Source: Rhodosorus marinus
Lineage: Eukaryota; Rhodophyta; Stylonematophyceae; Stylonematales; Stylonemataceae
Length of the DNA stretch: 64,000 nt
NCBI GenBank assembly: GCA_029953675.1
Contig: JAMWBK010000011.1
Coordinates: forward strand, 62,001-126,000
Direction: 5' to 3'
Part shown: one piece after another, positions 44,340 to 55,729 of the stretch
How the letters are laid out: every line of letters starts with the position of its first letter
How positions within the stretch are numbered: the first letter of the stretch is position 1
The notes under the pieces: model-generated
Seen by the model: the letters and a program-made list of their open reading frames with translations, nothing else
What the model was told of the DNA's origin: nothing
Databases searched by the model: none
Position numbers and translations under genes: made by a program

Positions 44340-45162
44340 TTATGATGTGAAGGTGACGGTAGCAATGTGTGGGTTGAAGGATTGGCGGAACTGGTCAATG
44401 TCGATGCACCATTTGAGGTCTGTCTCACCAGCACCCAACCAGAAGTGTGCTGGTTTAAGGTTAAGAATGTTATCAGAAAGTAGAATCGGGATCGAGGTCT
44501 TGGATCCCAGTGGGGTCACAGAGTTATGGGTAAAGCCAGTGAGTTTCTCGACATCGTCCGCGAGTCGAAAGTTGTACTAAACAAATTTAGAGAGAGCAAA
44601 TTGAGAACGGAGTTATTGTGGAGAAGGACATCTGGAGAAGCGATAACAAACTTACATGTTTTGAGGAAATCCCACGACCAGAGTTCAGAACGTCCCTTAC
44701 GTATCTCAGAACATTCTGAGGGTTGAGCCTTCTGGTGTATTGTAAGACCACCATGTAGTATCGATTGTACCTCAAGTCATCCTCGGGAAACCCAAGCTCG
44801 GAGGAGTACTGCTTGTTCTCCATAACTATGCTCTTGCAGAGATGCTCGACGCTCACTAGAAATTTTCATTCCCAAGAAGCATTCGATCTTAGCCTTTCTG
44901 GATTAAAAAATCGGGATTAGACACGCATCCACTCACCAGCTGAGAGGCAATGCCGCCGATAATCAAGATCCCGATCGTAATAGTCCGCACCCACTCTTAC
45001 AAATACACTCGACGAAAGTCCCCTCGACAGAGCGAGTACCCAGATCCGAGCTGCCGACTCATCCAAGCCTTGCTCATCCTCCCGCAGCTTCACTCGAAAC
45101 CTCTCAGCGATCGCTAAACAGCGGCCTTCCAGCTCAGAAAACGATTTCTCGGATACCTCCAT
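44340..45162 (-). CDS. YbaK/EbsC-type aminoacyl-tRNA deacylase-like protein (220 aa, 3 exons)
   Basis: Exons on the minus strand: 45162-44937, 44855-44656, 44576-44340. Total 663 nt in frame, introns 81 and 79 bp. The product matches a eukaryotic group of YbaK/prolyl-tRNA-synthetase-associated-domain proteins: ADYYDRDLDYRRHCLSA, VEHLCKSIVMEN (with the conserved Lys of the editing fold), NRYYMVVLQYTRRLN, FRLADDVEKLTGFTHNSVTP, and FWLGAGETDLK near the C-terminus. YbaK-fold proteins hydrolyse mischarged aminoacyl-tRNAs. Whether this subgroup is active on Cys-, Pro- or Ala-tRNA cannot be said. The N-terminal 60 residues (LEGRCLAIAERFRVKLRE) are helical. No organelle signal is obvious. Confidence 0.85.
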
Positions 45163-45879
45163 CGTCTTAAGGAGCACAAAGACTTGTCAAGACCGCAAAA
45201 TAGTTTCCACGAGACCACTAGAAGAAATTAACTCCGTCGAACCCTTCTCAGTGGATTGTTGTCACCATCTCCAACACACGATGAAGATGATGGATCCCCT
45301 ATCGCAAATGCAACCTCAACAGGACTTTTTGAATGGAAGTCGACCGCGAAAACAGAGGAAGACGACCTAATGACTCTTTCCCAATCTACAAAAGAATGGA
45401 GCGAACGATGCTCCGAAGGATTCCAGATCGAGGAGGTCCTTGGTTTGCACCGTAGCGTCCGGGAGTACGAACTGCTTTCAAGTGGTCGTCACGCACACGT
45501 CCACTTAAGTCCGTAAGCTCCTATCCTGATTGCAAAGTTTCAGGATATGAAAACTAGTCAAGGCTGCATGTACACGGATGAGATACCTGCATAGGTGCGG
45601 TGGAACACTTTCTTGGAAAGCTGTGGCGTACTGATCGATGCCGGAGAGGACAGCCACCGCGTATCTACACGACACCTTCAATATCACTGCGAAATACACA
45701 TGATTGTCATTTATGGTACACTACATACATGGTTTGCGTCCTTGGCTCTCCAATGCTTGCTTCTATGTCCATTGCAATGCGGATCGGTCGAGCCAATCCA
45801 GACTCCGATGTACGCCGAATCGAATTGCCTATTGAGCTGCAACATCCCGAGAATTTAGGGCTTCTCGAGCAACCCATTC
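45163..45879. other. Spacer between YbaK-like gene and TOP3A 3' end
   Basis: A non-ATG frame at 45256-45516 on the plus strand has an acidic, ordered-looking sequence (FEWKSTAKTEEDDLMTLSQS) and could be an exon. No partner exon or family was found. Confidence 0.3.
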
Positions 45880-48800
45880 CTATGTTCTTGAGCCTCCCCT
45901 CCGTCCTCGTCTCGACCTCTGTACACCCCGGGATGTCCTTCCACGTCCGGCCCTCACCGCGGAATGTACGCCTTCTATATCGCGAGCGGTAGCTGTCCTC
46001 CTTGGTCGAGGCTCTCCAGTGAGTTCCAGGACGGTATGGTAGGCTTGATCGCACCAGATACAGACTAACAGGCATTGAGGTGTTCCCGGGGGAAGCATAG
46101 TCCGCAAGAAGGTCATCTCAAGTTTCTTCGCCGCGCAGTTCGTGCAAGTGGTATCCGTCACCACGACGCCCTCCACAAACCTCGGGAAAAAGTAGGCAAA
46201 GTTGCAACGGGAGCTGCTGCAGGAAACCCTGAACAGGTTGGTCTTCCTCACATTGCACGGGCTTGAACACCAAGGGCATACACAACAAACCGTATCGGAA
46301 CCACCGACCACCGCCGTGGCAAGAGGACATCCTGCTTGGGAACAGTTGAAACATCGAAAAGCGCCCCTTGGCTGTCCGCTCGCATTCACTTCCCTCGCCG
46401 AAGGCGGATCATTGTAGCACTTGGGACAAATCTTGTATTCTGTATTCCTCTCCGAATTCTCAATCCGCACGACCTGTTCAGTCGTGAAACTTCAGCAAAG
46501 CAGTTGGCGTTCGAACAAGGAGAGAAAGTCCAGGCGGTCTCTACCTCAAATCCACAAATAGGACAAGTAGCCCCAAACGCATGAAGAGTTCCGAAGGGAG
46601 GCATCACGAGGTTTAGTTGGCAGCTGCTACAAGTGAGCGCCCGTCGTACAGGTTCGGTGGTCCGAGCATTTCCACGACGTCGTGCAGTCGGTTTGTTTAG
46701 CTGCTTCAGAGCGAGCCGGTTGGTGCAGGCACCACATCGAGTAACTTCCGGCTGTAGGATTCTCCAAGAATCCTATTTTTTTGCGGGAGGTTTTAGAGGG
46801 TGGGAGTTTTAGATCGGTTTAAAACGTGTTCGAGGACGGAAGAAGAAAGCTCTTTCGGGGTTTGTCGTTACCGTCGCATTGGGCTGGACGAATATCCGCC
46901 GAAACACTTCGTCTAAAGACCTCGCGTTGTTCTCCAAGAGCTCGTACATGCTGCCAAAGGACGAGAGAGCGCTCTCGAGCATCTCGTTTTTCCCAATACT
47001 ATTGGTCGAAATCTGTTTCAGGCTTTGTTCCTGAAAAAGCACAAGGGGAGGAGTAGTATCTCAGCCCACTAGGTCGAACGGTCTCCGGGTTTAAACGCTC
47101 ATGAGCAACGAGCTTGGCGGAGGCTCCGACTCACCTGCTGCGCGCGCATATAAGGCCTTGCAAGAGAAACCTGGCAGCTTTCGTAACTCTCGACGAGAGC
47201 GAGGCCCAGGAGCTCCGGTTGGAATCGCTTCAAGTGGTTTTTCGACACGTAACCTCTTTCAAGAATCTTCTGTATATGCTGGGCGATCGTCGCGTCTGTA
47301 CCGATGCCATGTCTGTTCAGCACGAGAGCAAGAAGCTGTGTGTGAGGACTAACGAGCCCTTCATCCAATCTTGGTGTAGGGCACAGCAAGGGATGATAGA
47401 TACTTGTCCATGAGCGATATTAAGTCGCTCTCACTGAGCAGGGGAGGTGGTTCCGTCTTTCCGGTACGCAGTTCAAGGGCTTCAATCGGGGCCCGATCAC
47501 CCGTCGCCACAGGTGGCAAGTCCTTGTCCACCCAACGATCGTAGATGAACACCTCGTAAAACCCCTGGCGCTCAACGATCATTCCCTTGGCGTTGAACAG
47601 TTCGGCACCCACCTGAGCGACAATCACCGTCTCCGAGCCCTTGGCATCCACCGAGCAGCACGCTAGGAATCGCCTTGCGATGTACTCATACAAACGATCC
47701 ATATCGCGGCTCTCAAAGCCGTTTGGAGGAGCTGGTCTCGTCGGATGTATGGGTGGATGCGCCTCATCGTTGTTCCTAAGCGTCAATAGACCGGACATGT
47801 GAGCACAGAGTATTCAACCCAGGCCAGTACTCTATTTGTCTCGGAACTCACTTTCCCGCGCGAGGCCATTGGAACTGAATGGGGTCGTCCTGTGATGGGT
47901 TTAGCAGCCTCGTCGCGAACGAACCCCACCTTCTGTCGGAGGCCTGGTTCTGAACAAGCTCGGTGAGGTTGAGGTTTCGATTAAATACGTCAGTCTCCGT
48001 CCTCGGATACGAGATGAAACCTTGGGTGTACAGCTTTTCGGCCACCTGCATGGTGACCTCTGAGGACATGCCGAGCTTTCTCGAAACCTGCTTTTGCATT
48101 TCCACTGTTGCCAATGGAAGCGGTTTCCAACGAGTCCTCTGGCTCTTCTGCACCGCCACTACCAGCGCCTGCTCCTGGTCTGGCCCGATCGAGGACTCGT
48201 AGCACATCTCAAAGACTGCCGACGCGATGAACCTGCGACAACGGAGCAGGAGAAAGTCCCAGGTGGTTTCAGTCGACTGATACAGGGGGCCGGTGGTTTG
48301 CGAATGCCTATGGTCCTACCTATCGAACAATCTCGATCGGTTCCAGTCGAACTTGAGGCTGACATTACGGCCAGCATTAGCAAACCTCAGCGTAAGGTCG
48401 ATGACAAAGAAGTCTTGAGGAACGAACGATTGAATTGTAAGAAATCTGTCAACGACGAGGGCCAGCGTTGGAAACTGGCAAGGTCCTGATCGTTTATACA
48501 AAACGAGCTGTTTGAGACGCTGGGAAGACAATCAGGAAGTTGGATGGAGAGGAGCGTGAGCTCAATACCGTAACTGACGACTTGCTTCAGTTCCGAGACC
48601 AGAAACTCGTCACGGACGCGAGTCGTAAGGAAACGAGTAAACGCCGCGCCCGCTCGCAAATCGAGCTCCTGACGAGCTTCGACCATGGCGTTGAGCGGAG
48701 CATTGAGGCTGCCGAGATTGTCGAGAGCCTGCCGCATGTCTTGGGTGGTGATGGCAGAAAACCTGGCTCGTTTCACGAGCAGACGAGGATTTTTGGAAAG

Positions 48801-49365
48801 ACAGACGCTCATGACTTCGTAGGCAATGTTTTCCCCTTCCGAATCGCCGTCCAACCATAAGATCAGTACCGTGCATGCCCGCGCCTCTCGATGTAACGTG
48901 TTTTCGATCGGCTTCATCTCTGAGGGTACGTATGACACCAGATTCGAGGTCGATCGAGACAGGAGCGCCCTCTGAAAGCACAACCAATGCACGTTTATGA
49001 GCAGAGTATAAGGAAGCTTGAGAAAACCAGAGTCTGACTTACCGGCGAACATGATCCCCATTTTCGACACCGATCCTCAAAGTCCAAGACCTTCAAATGC
49101 CCAGATACGCTGGTGAAAACAAAGGGGACCCTCTGCCTATCAAGGTCACACTCAAACTCGAATACTTTGTTGTACGGAGAGAACCCAGCTCGTCTGAGAA
49201 CGGACACAAAAAAAACAAAAAAAAAGGAAAAGTCAGAACTCTACAAAACAGCACTTTCCTGATCCTAAAAACTCACGTCTGATAGCCACGACCTCCAGAT
49301 AACAGACCAGAAATCTCCTTCGCAGCGGAGGGCTTCTCCGCCACATTCAAAACCCTCACCACCAT
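45880..49365 (-). CDS. TOP3A: DNA topoisomerase III alpha (899 aa, 10 exons)
   Basis: Exons: 49365-49277, 49193-49043, 48971-48569, 48485-48320, 48232-47852, 47775-47404, 47312-47135, 47030-46872, 46751-46545, 46473-45880. Total 2700 nt in frame, introns 71-120 bp. This is a type IA topoisomerase that decatenates and dissolves recombination intermediates with RecQ/RMI partners. The TOPRIM domain opens VLNVAEKPSAAKEIS and carries the metal site DGDSEGENIA (D121, D123, E125; the usual Arg after DxD is Ser). SYGPCQFPTL and GFISYPRTET follow, with the nucleophilic Tyr near residue 345, then DEAHPPIHPT and HGIGTDATIA. The C-terminus has several zinc ribbons (CGAC, CPICGFE, CPKC, CPWCSSPC, CTNC) and an Arg/Gly-rich tail, typical of the alpha isoform. 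It diverges from SKI8 across 1.4 kb. Confidence 0.92.
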
Positions 49366-50756
49366 CTAAATCCCCATTTCCATCACCAACCCTCCTAAGG
49401 GCGGGTGATGGATCTACTCGGTCTCCCACTCCTCACCCAAAAATTTCAATCTGACTACATTCTACTCCACGTTATCAAATCTAAACAAGTCCAAAGTCCT
49501 CTCCCAGCAGCTCCTTCCCCTTCAACTTAACACATCTAACACCGGATGTGATTGTCCCACTACGTGGGACGAACTGTCCCAGTTGAGATATGTTGCCTGT
49601 CCCTAGCTAAGGTGGAAGACAAGATGTGCGAAAAGCAGACATCTACTGCGGAAGGCCAGATGAGGTATGGTAGATAGAGCTCGGTAAATTTGAAGATCCG
49701 TATTGGAATTTCATAGACCGGCCTCGGTGGGGTGGAGAGTTTCGTCCTGCATCGACCGGGTGCCCGAGGCCTAATCGATTGGGATGTTTGAGTATTGGAA
49801 GCTTCAGGAGGAGGTTGCGAAGGGAGGGTAACTACACTCGAAAAACAGGGTGGAGGTATGACATTTTTGTTTGGATTCTTTTCACAGAACTGCGCGATCG
49901 GGTCCGGATACGGGTAATCAAACCCGGGTGAACTTGTTCTCGGTGTTTCTTGAAATGCAGTCGGAATTTACCCCTTTGTTTCTAGAAAGGTTCAGCATGG
50001 AGAGATGACGGCTATGGCCCTGGAATTTTCCATCCAGAAACATTTTCTCAACTAGGGAGCCTCTATTTCGACTGCGTGATCTGAGAATTCATCTCGGGAT
50101 CGGCACAACCCTGGAACACACAGGTGTACCTTGTAAACAGAGTAAGACGCCTCCCTCAAAGTCACCTCTCGCTTCACCACCGGCATGAGACGCTACAATA
50201 TTGTCGCGGAGTACCCAATTTCCCTTCCTATTACAGCTGATCTCCCTCAACTCGTTGACCTCTCCTTTCCCTGGGGTTCTAGTAGCGAGCAACAGGGGTC
50301 ATTTCTTAGGATACCTTTAAGGGCAATCCATCGACATCAAAAGGCAGAGTCGCACTCAAAGTACACCAAGAAATGACCACTGGTATCCATAGCTCGGTCA
50401 TCCAACATCGAAAGGAAAGGTGGTCGCCCAGTAGAGACCGAAGAAGAAGCACCTTGTCAAACTAAGGGAAATCCACATTTGACAGGCTGTCCCTAACCAC
50501 TGTCCCAATGAATGGGACACTTGGGACAGTCGAGATGAGCGTATGGTGACAGGGATTGAGAGAGAGGATGGGGATCGATTTTATGTTTGGGAGGTATCGA
50601 AGCTGTTCGGTGCGGGATAGTTGACAATGGTCTTTAGGGTTTTCAAGGGGTGTGCAGAGTGATCGGGCATAGTTGGAGTTTGTATCTGTATTTCTATAAC
50701 ATTAACCGATTGGCGGCGTGGTGAAGTATTTTCGTTTTCTTTTGTTACGATTCGTT
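49366..50756. other. Divergent intergenic region TOP3A/SKI8
   Basis: Contains two short hairpin modules built on GTCCCA: TGTCCCACTACGTGGGACG near 49554 and TGTCCCAATGAATGGGACA near 50502, each next to a CTGTCCCTA or CTGTCCC word. About 950 bp separates them, compatible with ends of a small element. No gene is seen. Confidence 0.45.
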
Positions 50757-51864
50757 ATGTTGGAGTATCGACAGTCGAGTGTGGTTGAGGAAGCGCATCG
50801 GGATGGGGGTTGGTGTATTGTTCCAGTGGATGGGGGGGAGGGGGAGGTTTCGCTGGTTTCTGGTGGGATGGAGGGCTCGATAAAGGGGTGGCGTAGCGGA
50901 TCTGGTGAGCTGAGGGAGGGATTTAGAGTGGATGGGCATTCGCTGGGTGTAGTGTCTCTTGCGAGGTCGCGGGATGGTGCGAGGCTGGCGACGATGTCAT
51001 TGGATGGGTACTTGAAGCTCTGGAAGTGGGAGGATGGTGAGGTGGTTGAGGAGGGTAAGGTTGATGCAAACGTTGCCGAGGCGTGGGGCCTTTGTTTCAA
51101 CCCAGATGGTACGCAAATCGCGAGCGGGAGCCATAGCTTTCGGGTGAACATCTGGTCGTGCGGCGAGGAGCCGACGCGGGAGTCTTCGTTGAAATCAGAG
51201 AGGGGGAGCATGGTTATGAACGTTGCGTATTCACCAGACGGAAGGTTGATTGCAGCGGGTTCCAGCGACGGATCGATCCAGCTATTTGACGTCGAGAGCG
51301 GATCAGTCAGTACGAAACTCCCTGGGCATGCTCTGACAGTTCGATCGCTCAAGTTTTCAACGACGGAGCCTGATATTCTCATCACCTCCGCCGACGACCA
51401 GATGATTAACATCTACGACACCAGAAACTCTCAGCTGACCTCCAACCTCCAAGGTCATAACGGCTTCGTCTTTTCCGTCGACCTTCACGACGACAACGTG
51501 AGAATTGCTTCCGCAAGTGCTGACAAGACCGTTAAGGTAAGGCCCTCCAGTCCTCAGCCTCTCCACACCATCTTCGTGCGCCATGCTGGAGAAAGTGTCT
51601 TCTTCGCGGAGAGCGTCGAGTCGCCATCAACATCCGTCTTCGTGAAGTGTACTAGAGATCTGTGCTCGCCAGGACGCTGAATACTGTGTGTGTCTCCTTG
51701 TTTTGAAAAAGGTATGGGACAGACGAGCAAAGGAGTGCAACTTCACATCCAAAGCACACGACGACTTGGTATGGGGAGCGTGCTTCTTCGACAATGGATC
51801 AAAGCTTGCATCCATCTCAGACGACAAGAGAATCTGCGTCGTAGACTGCACCAATACCGCTTAA
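50757..51864 (+). CDS. SKI8: SKI8/WDR61-type WD40 protein (310 aa, 2 exons)
   Basis: Exon 1 is 50757-51536, intron 175 bp, exon 2 is 51712-51864; the frame joins exactly before VWDRRAKEC. A seven-bladed WD40 propeller fills the protein. It starts MLEYRQSSVVEEAHRDGGW, and repeats include SLVSGGMEGSIKGW, GHSLGVVSLARSRDGARLAT, AWGLCFNPDGTQIASGSH, VAYSPDGRLIAAGSSDGSIQ, LPGHALTVRSLKF, LQGHNGFVFSVDL and ISDDKRICVVDC. Length and the order of insert-free blades match human WDR61 (305 residues). In other eukaryotes this protein is shared by the cytoplasmic SKI RNA-decay complex and the nuclear PAF1 elongation complex. Orthology over other small WD40 proteins is inferred from overall fit. Confidence 0.8.
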
Positions 51865-52850
51865 TGTAAATATGTGCATAGAAACCTATGAGAGTCCAAG
51901 TGTGGTGTCACAGGCAAACAAAGACGGTTCGAGCGTCTTTCAAAAAGTGTTTAACCAGGGTGGAAAGGGCCAAGTTTTACCGCCGGTAGACAGATCCGAC
52001 CAGAGCGCCGTTCACTGTGCTGCAGACCAGAGCGAAGGGAGAGACGTTGCGATTCCACTGTCAACGTTCCCCGGGGACCCCTGAACGGGAGATTTTGGTC
52101 TGTTTAGAACTTCTGTCGAGAGCGTTAGCGTTGTAATACAGTAGGTAGCTGCCCAAGAAAGGCCAAGGAGTTGAGGACTCGACCCTGAAGTGCACCGTAC
52201 AAACCTCGACTGGCTGAAAAACAACTGTAAAAGAAGCTGAGCAGTTCATGAGGAAAAGTGTAAACTTTTTGAACAAAAAAATCAGAGACCCCAAAAGACA
52301 GGCTGTCCGTCAGTTTTACATTTTGATTGACCTAGCCACTAATTGATTGTCGGGGTAAGTCCCTCCCTCCGAGTGACTATCGAATGGACAGTTTTGGAAA
52401 GCTTAGCTACGGATTCCGCGGATTACAATTTCATCTTCGAATCCATGTGAGCATCTTTGAAAGGCAACGATTCAGTTTGCTGGCAGTTTATGTTACTGAA
52501 TGGAGGAGTGAATGGTTTCTATTCCCGCATGTGAATTTGCTCAATTGAGTGGTCTTCTCGGTTCTACAAACCCGCAAGACCCATTCCCCTGAGAGCTGGC
52601 AGTGCTTAGGATGTGATTTTTGTCAATGTGCTGCTAATGTAGGCGCCAGAGAACACAAGCCTGATTGAATGTCAACGAAGGATCGTGATCTTCTGTACTT
52701 AGCGGCTCGGCCTCGGAGACCAAGAAGGCAGTCAATCCGTCGATCTGTGAGTTTCGATACGAAGTGACTGCGGATTTCGGTCTTTCCAGGGCGGTCATTC
52801 TAACAGGGAGTTGAGGAGCAGCAAACGCAATTAGTCTAGTGGACTTTACC
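51865..52850. other. Intergenic, no gene recognised
   Basis: Follows the SKI8 stop and leads into the tandem repeat at 52851. GACAGGCTGTCCGTCAG near 52300 resembles words in the TOP3A/SKI8 spacer. Nothing else is seen. Confidence 0.35.
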
Positions 52851-53525
52851 CTGCAAACTGTTCATCACCATTCATCGAATCAACTTAATACCCCACACCC
52901 TCCTTCACAGCAGTTCGCTCGCTGTTGTCGTTTTGATCGGTTTGCCTCAATAGTCCACTCTGACCACTGACCGAAGACGGTGCCACCAACCCTCCACTGC
53001 AAACTGCTCATCAGCGCGGTCCGGCTTTACACGTGCTTGTTTCTCTGGAGGGAAACCACGGGGCTGGGGGGTTTCAACTCAACCTTGTTCAAAGCCAAAT
53101 GCTCGTTATCCTCGAAATGTCCTCGAAGGAAGTCGCTGTCGATCTGCTTCCCTTTTGGTTCTCCTCACCCAATGCCGAATTCAGTGCCACCAGCTGTCAC
53201 CGCTAACTGTTCATCACCACATTCGGGAGTGCACTTGCGTCTGCTTCGGGAGGAAACCGGCTGACGGGTTTCAACTGAACCCTTCCTGTTCAAAGCCACA
53301 ACCTCGTCGTGCTTTACGAACGTCGTCGATCTGTTTGCCTTATGGATCGCTCTGACCACAAGCGAATTCTGCGAACACCAACTTCCGCTAAACTGTTCAT
53401 CATTGCCTTCGGCGCTACATTGGAGTCTCCCGCTTTAGGAAGGAAACTGGAGGGGGGTTTCAACTGAACCCTTCCTGTTCCACAAACCACTAGGTCGGCG
53501 TGCTTGAGGGACGTCGTCGTCGAGG
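52851..53525. repeat. Degenerate tandem repeat upstream of TIM44, four copies
   Basis: Copies begin near 52851, 52997, 53201 and 53386 with (A/T)AACTG(T/C)TCATCA. Copies 2-4 share GGA(G)GAAAC, GGGTTTCAACTGAACCCTTC and CTGTTC(A)AAAGCC; copies 1-3 also share GTCGATCTG(T/C)TT-like and GCTCTGACCAC-like segments. Unit length varies from 146 to 204 bp. It ends about 140 bp before the TIM44 ATG. Confidence 0.75.
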
Positions 53526-53667
53526 GCAGAGCAAACCCTGAGTGAAGCTGCTTGACTTTTGCATCTCTAGTACATTGAGGAGGGATTAGCTATGGATCTG
53601 AATACTGACTTTATGAGTTGCTATTGTAATCGTGGGTGAGAGATGTGAAGATTTGACGCGCCAAAGG

Positions 53668-55305
53668 ATGTTGAGAGGAGGGGTTTTGGTAGGCAGGAGA
53701 TGTCTTGCTGAGGTTAGATCTGGTGGGAGTGGATTGAGATTGTATCGATCGAGCGGTCAGTTACTGTCTGCTAAGGTGAAGGAAGTTGCTGTGAGGAAGG
53801 ATGAGGAGGAGGAGGATGAGCTGGAGAGGGAGAAGAAGAGCGCTGTGGGTGGGTTTATGAGGGGTTTGATCGGAGGTAGGGAGGCTGCTGCTGAGGATGA
53901 GTACGTTTCTGAGGCGAAGAAGGCGGGAATTGATGTACCACCGCCGCCGCCGCCGCCAAGAAGAAAAGACCTGCAGGTGGTGAAAGTAAAGAGGAAAAAA
54001 GGGGATGACGAAGAAGAGCATACGATTAGGGACAGGCTGTTTTCTAGGTTCGCTGGGAGCACGTTTTTGAGGGGGGCGATGGAAGCGAGAGAGAGGATCT
54101 CGGAGAGAATAGACGAGAGTGACAACCCTGTGATCAACTTCTTCCGGGACATGCACGCGCGGCTGTTCTCGGAGACTGAAATGGGCTCCGTGCTTCGGGA
54201 GATCCGCGAAAAGGACGAAGAGTTCCGAATCTACGATTTTATCAAGGAGATGGAGGAGGACTACATCCCGAAGATCCTCTCCGCCTACCTCTCCAGCGAT
54301 CTCGAGAAACTGAAAGAGCTCTGCACAGACGAGGCCGTCGAGGTCCTCACGGCATCGATTAAGGAACAGCAGAAAGAAGGCATCCAGGTAAAAACATGCC
54401 TCAAAAGCCCCTCCCAACCCAAGGGAGCACTCGCGAACTGACACCTCACAAACGTCTCGCTTCGTAGATGGACCCAAGCATACTAGACATCGGCGAAGTC
54501 GAGCTCACTACAGCAAAGTTCCTCCAGGACGACCCTGTCTTGATCATCTCCTTCTCCGCTCAACAGATCAACTGTGTCAGAAACAAGGCGGGTGATGTCA
54601 TAGAAGGAAGTGAAAACGATATCCGGTGAGTAGAAAGAAACAGAATGGAGTCTGACAGAATCAAACTTTTGTTGCCGGGAGCTTGGTCTTGGATCAACCA
54701 TCATTGGTTGAATATGGATCCCGTACCATACTCATCGCACGGGTATGGTCCCACCCCATACTGATCGCATTAGTATGGGTCCCGCACCATACTCACCGCG
54801 TGAGTGTGAGTCTCGATCATACTCATCGACTGAGGTTGGATCTAGGACCGTACTCATCGAACGAGTACGAGCCCAGCTACCTTGCCGTCTTCTTTCTGAT
54901 CGGCAGCTGCTAATCGATCTAGGCCCTTCAAAAGGCAATGGATTAATTCCCGACCCGCTTTCGACGGACTCATGAGCCATTCTGTTTCTATGCTGGCGTT
55001 TCTATAGAGCTGTGTACTATGTTTGGGCGCTTGTACGTGAGTATGATGACGATGACGAGGATCAGGTGCCGACCGGTGGAAGCGCGGAACAGGATGGGGA
55101 CGAGCGATCTGAGAAATCGGAGGAATCAGTGGAATCAGCTGAGAACGGAGGTGAGGAGAAGGCTAAGACGAAGAGAAAGAAAACCCAGAAGGCCGAGAGC
55201 AAGGATGATGATGACAAGGGCAACAGTCACGGCGACGGTGAGAAGAAGCTTCCACCTTGGAAGATGATGGAAATGGTTATTCGTGGCGCGCATTTAACGA
55301 TTTGA
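53668..55305 (+). CDS. TIM44: TIM44, mitochondrial import motor subunit (391 aa, 3 exons)
   Basis: Exons 53668-54387, 54468-54625, 55008-55305, 1176 nt in frame. TIM44 docks Hsp70 to the TIM23 channel on the matrix side of the inner membrane. The N-terminus (MLRGGVLVGRRCLAEVRSGG) is a mitochondrial presequence, followed by charged coiled coil and a polyproline run. The C-terminal membrane-binding domain shows NPVINFFRDMHARLFSETEM, EIREKDEEFRIYDFIKEMEE, MDPSILDIGEVEL, PVLIISFSAQQINCVRNKAG and AVYYVWALVREY. A strongly acidic and basic insertion of about 60 residues (DDDDEDQ..., TKRKKTQKAE, DDDDKG) separates this from the terminal PPWKMMEM. That insertion is unusual for the family. The second intron is long (382 bp) and holds a hairpin repeat. 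Confidence 0.88.
54726..54876. repeat. 30-bp hairpin minisatellite inside TIM44 intron 2
   Basis: Five units of about 30 bp begin (C)ATACT or GTACTC. Each is built around a short dyad whose arms differ but still pair: CATAC/GTATG, CATACT/AGTATG, ACTCAC/GTGAGT and GTACTC/GAGTAC. A further hairpin, TCAACCA/TGGTTGA, precedes them at about 54693. Confidence 0.75.
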
Positions 55306-55729
55306 ATGATGTCTCACCAGTTGCTTGCCGGTGAGAAGACTGTGGTTGAGGCGTTTGGAGCGAGCACCGACATTACCGCAGCACGGACATACTTGCCGTT
55401 GGGACTATCATATCCATATTGACGGAGATCTTCTTCGACGCCACGGGGTTCTTGAACAGAGTCTTAAGGATCCTCGATACGCCTGTGGCGAGGGTGAGCA
55501 GGTGGGGTATACGCTTCCACAAAGGAAGGCGTTGGAGACCAGAACATTTGAAGGGCCAGGCGCAAGATCCAACTTATCTTCTTGTCCTCCGGGAGGTTTT
55601 CGTTTCGGTGTTTTTGAAGGAACTGTCCCATGTCCCAACTGCGGGCTTGGGATTTTGTACAAAAAGGAGCAGTAAAAAACAGGAGCAAATTCACGGCTTT
55701 TCTTTTTGTTTTCGTTTTGGTGGAAAAGT
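55306..55729. other. Convergent 3' region TIM44/ARP
   Basis: 424 bp between the ends of TIM44 (+) and the ARP gene (-). Overlapping ORFs on both strands have no domain and are probably chance. Confidence 0.4.

Noticed and set aside
53757-54477. 238-aa minus-strand ORF opposite TIM44
   Set aside because: Shadow of the TIM44 exon; Ser/Leu-rich antisense of acidic codons, while the sense strand has clear homology.
55325-55675. 116-aa plus-strand ORF after TIM44
   Set aside because: No domain, lies in the convergent 3' region and overlaps an equally long antisense ORF.
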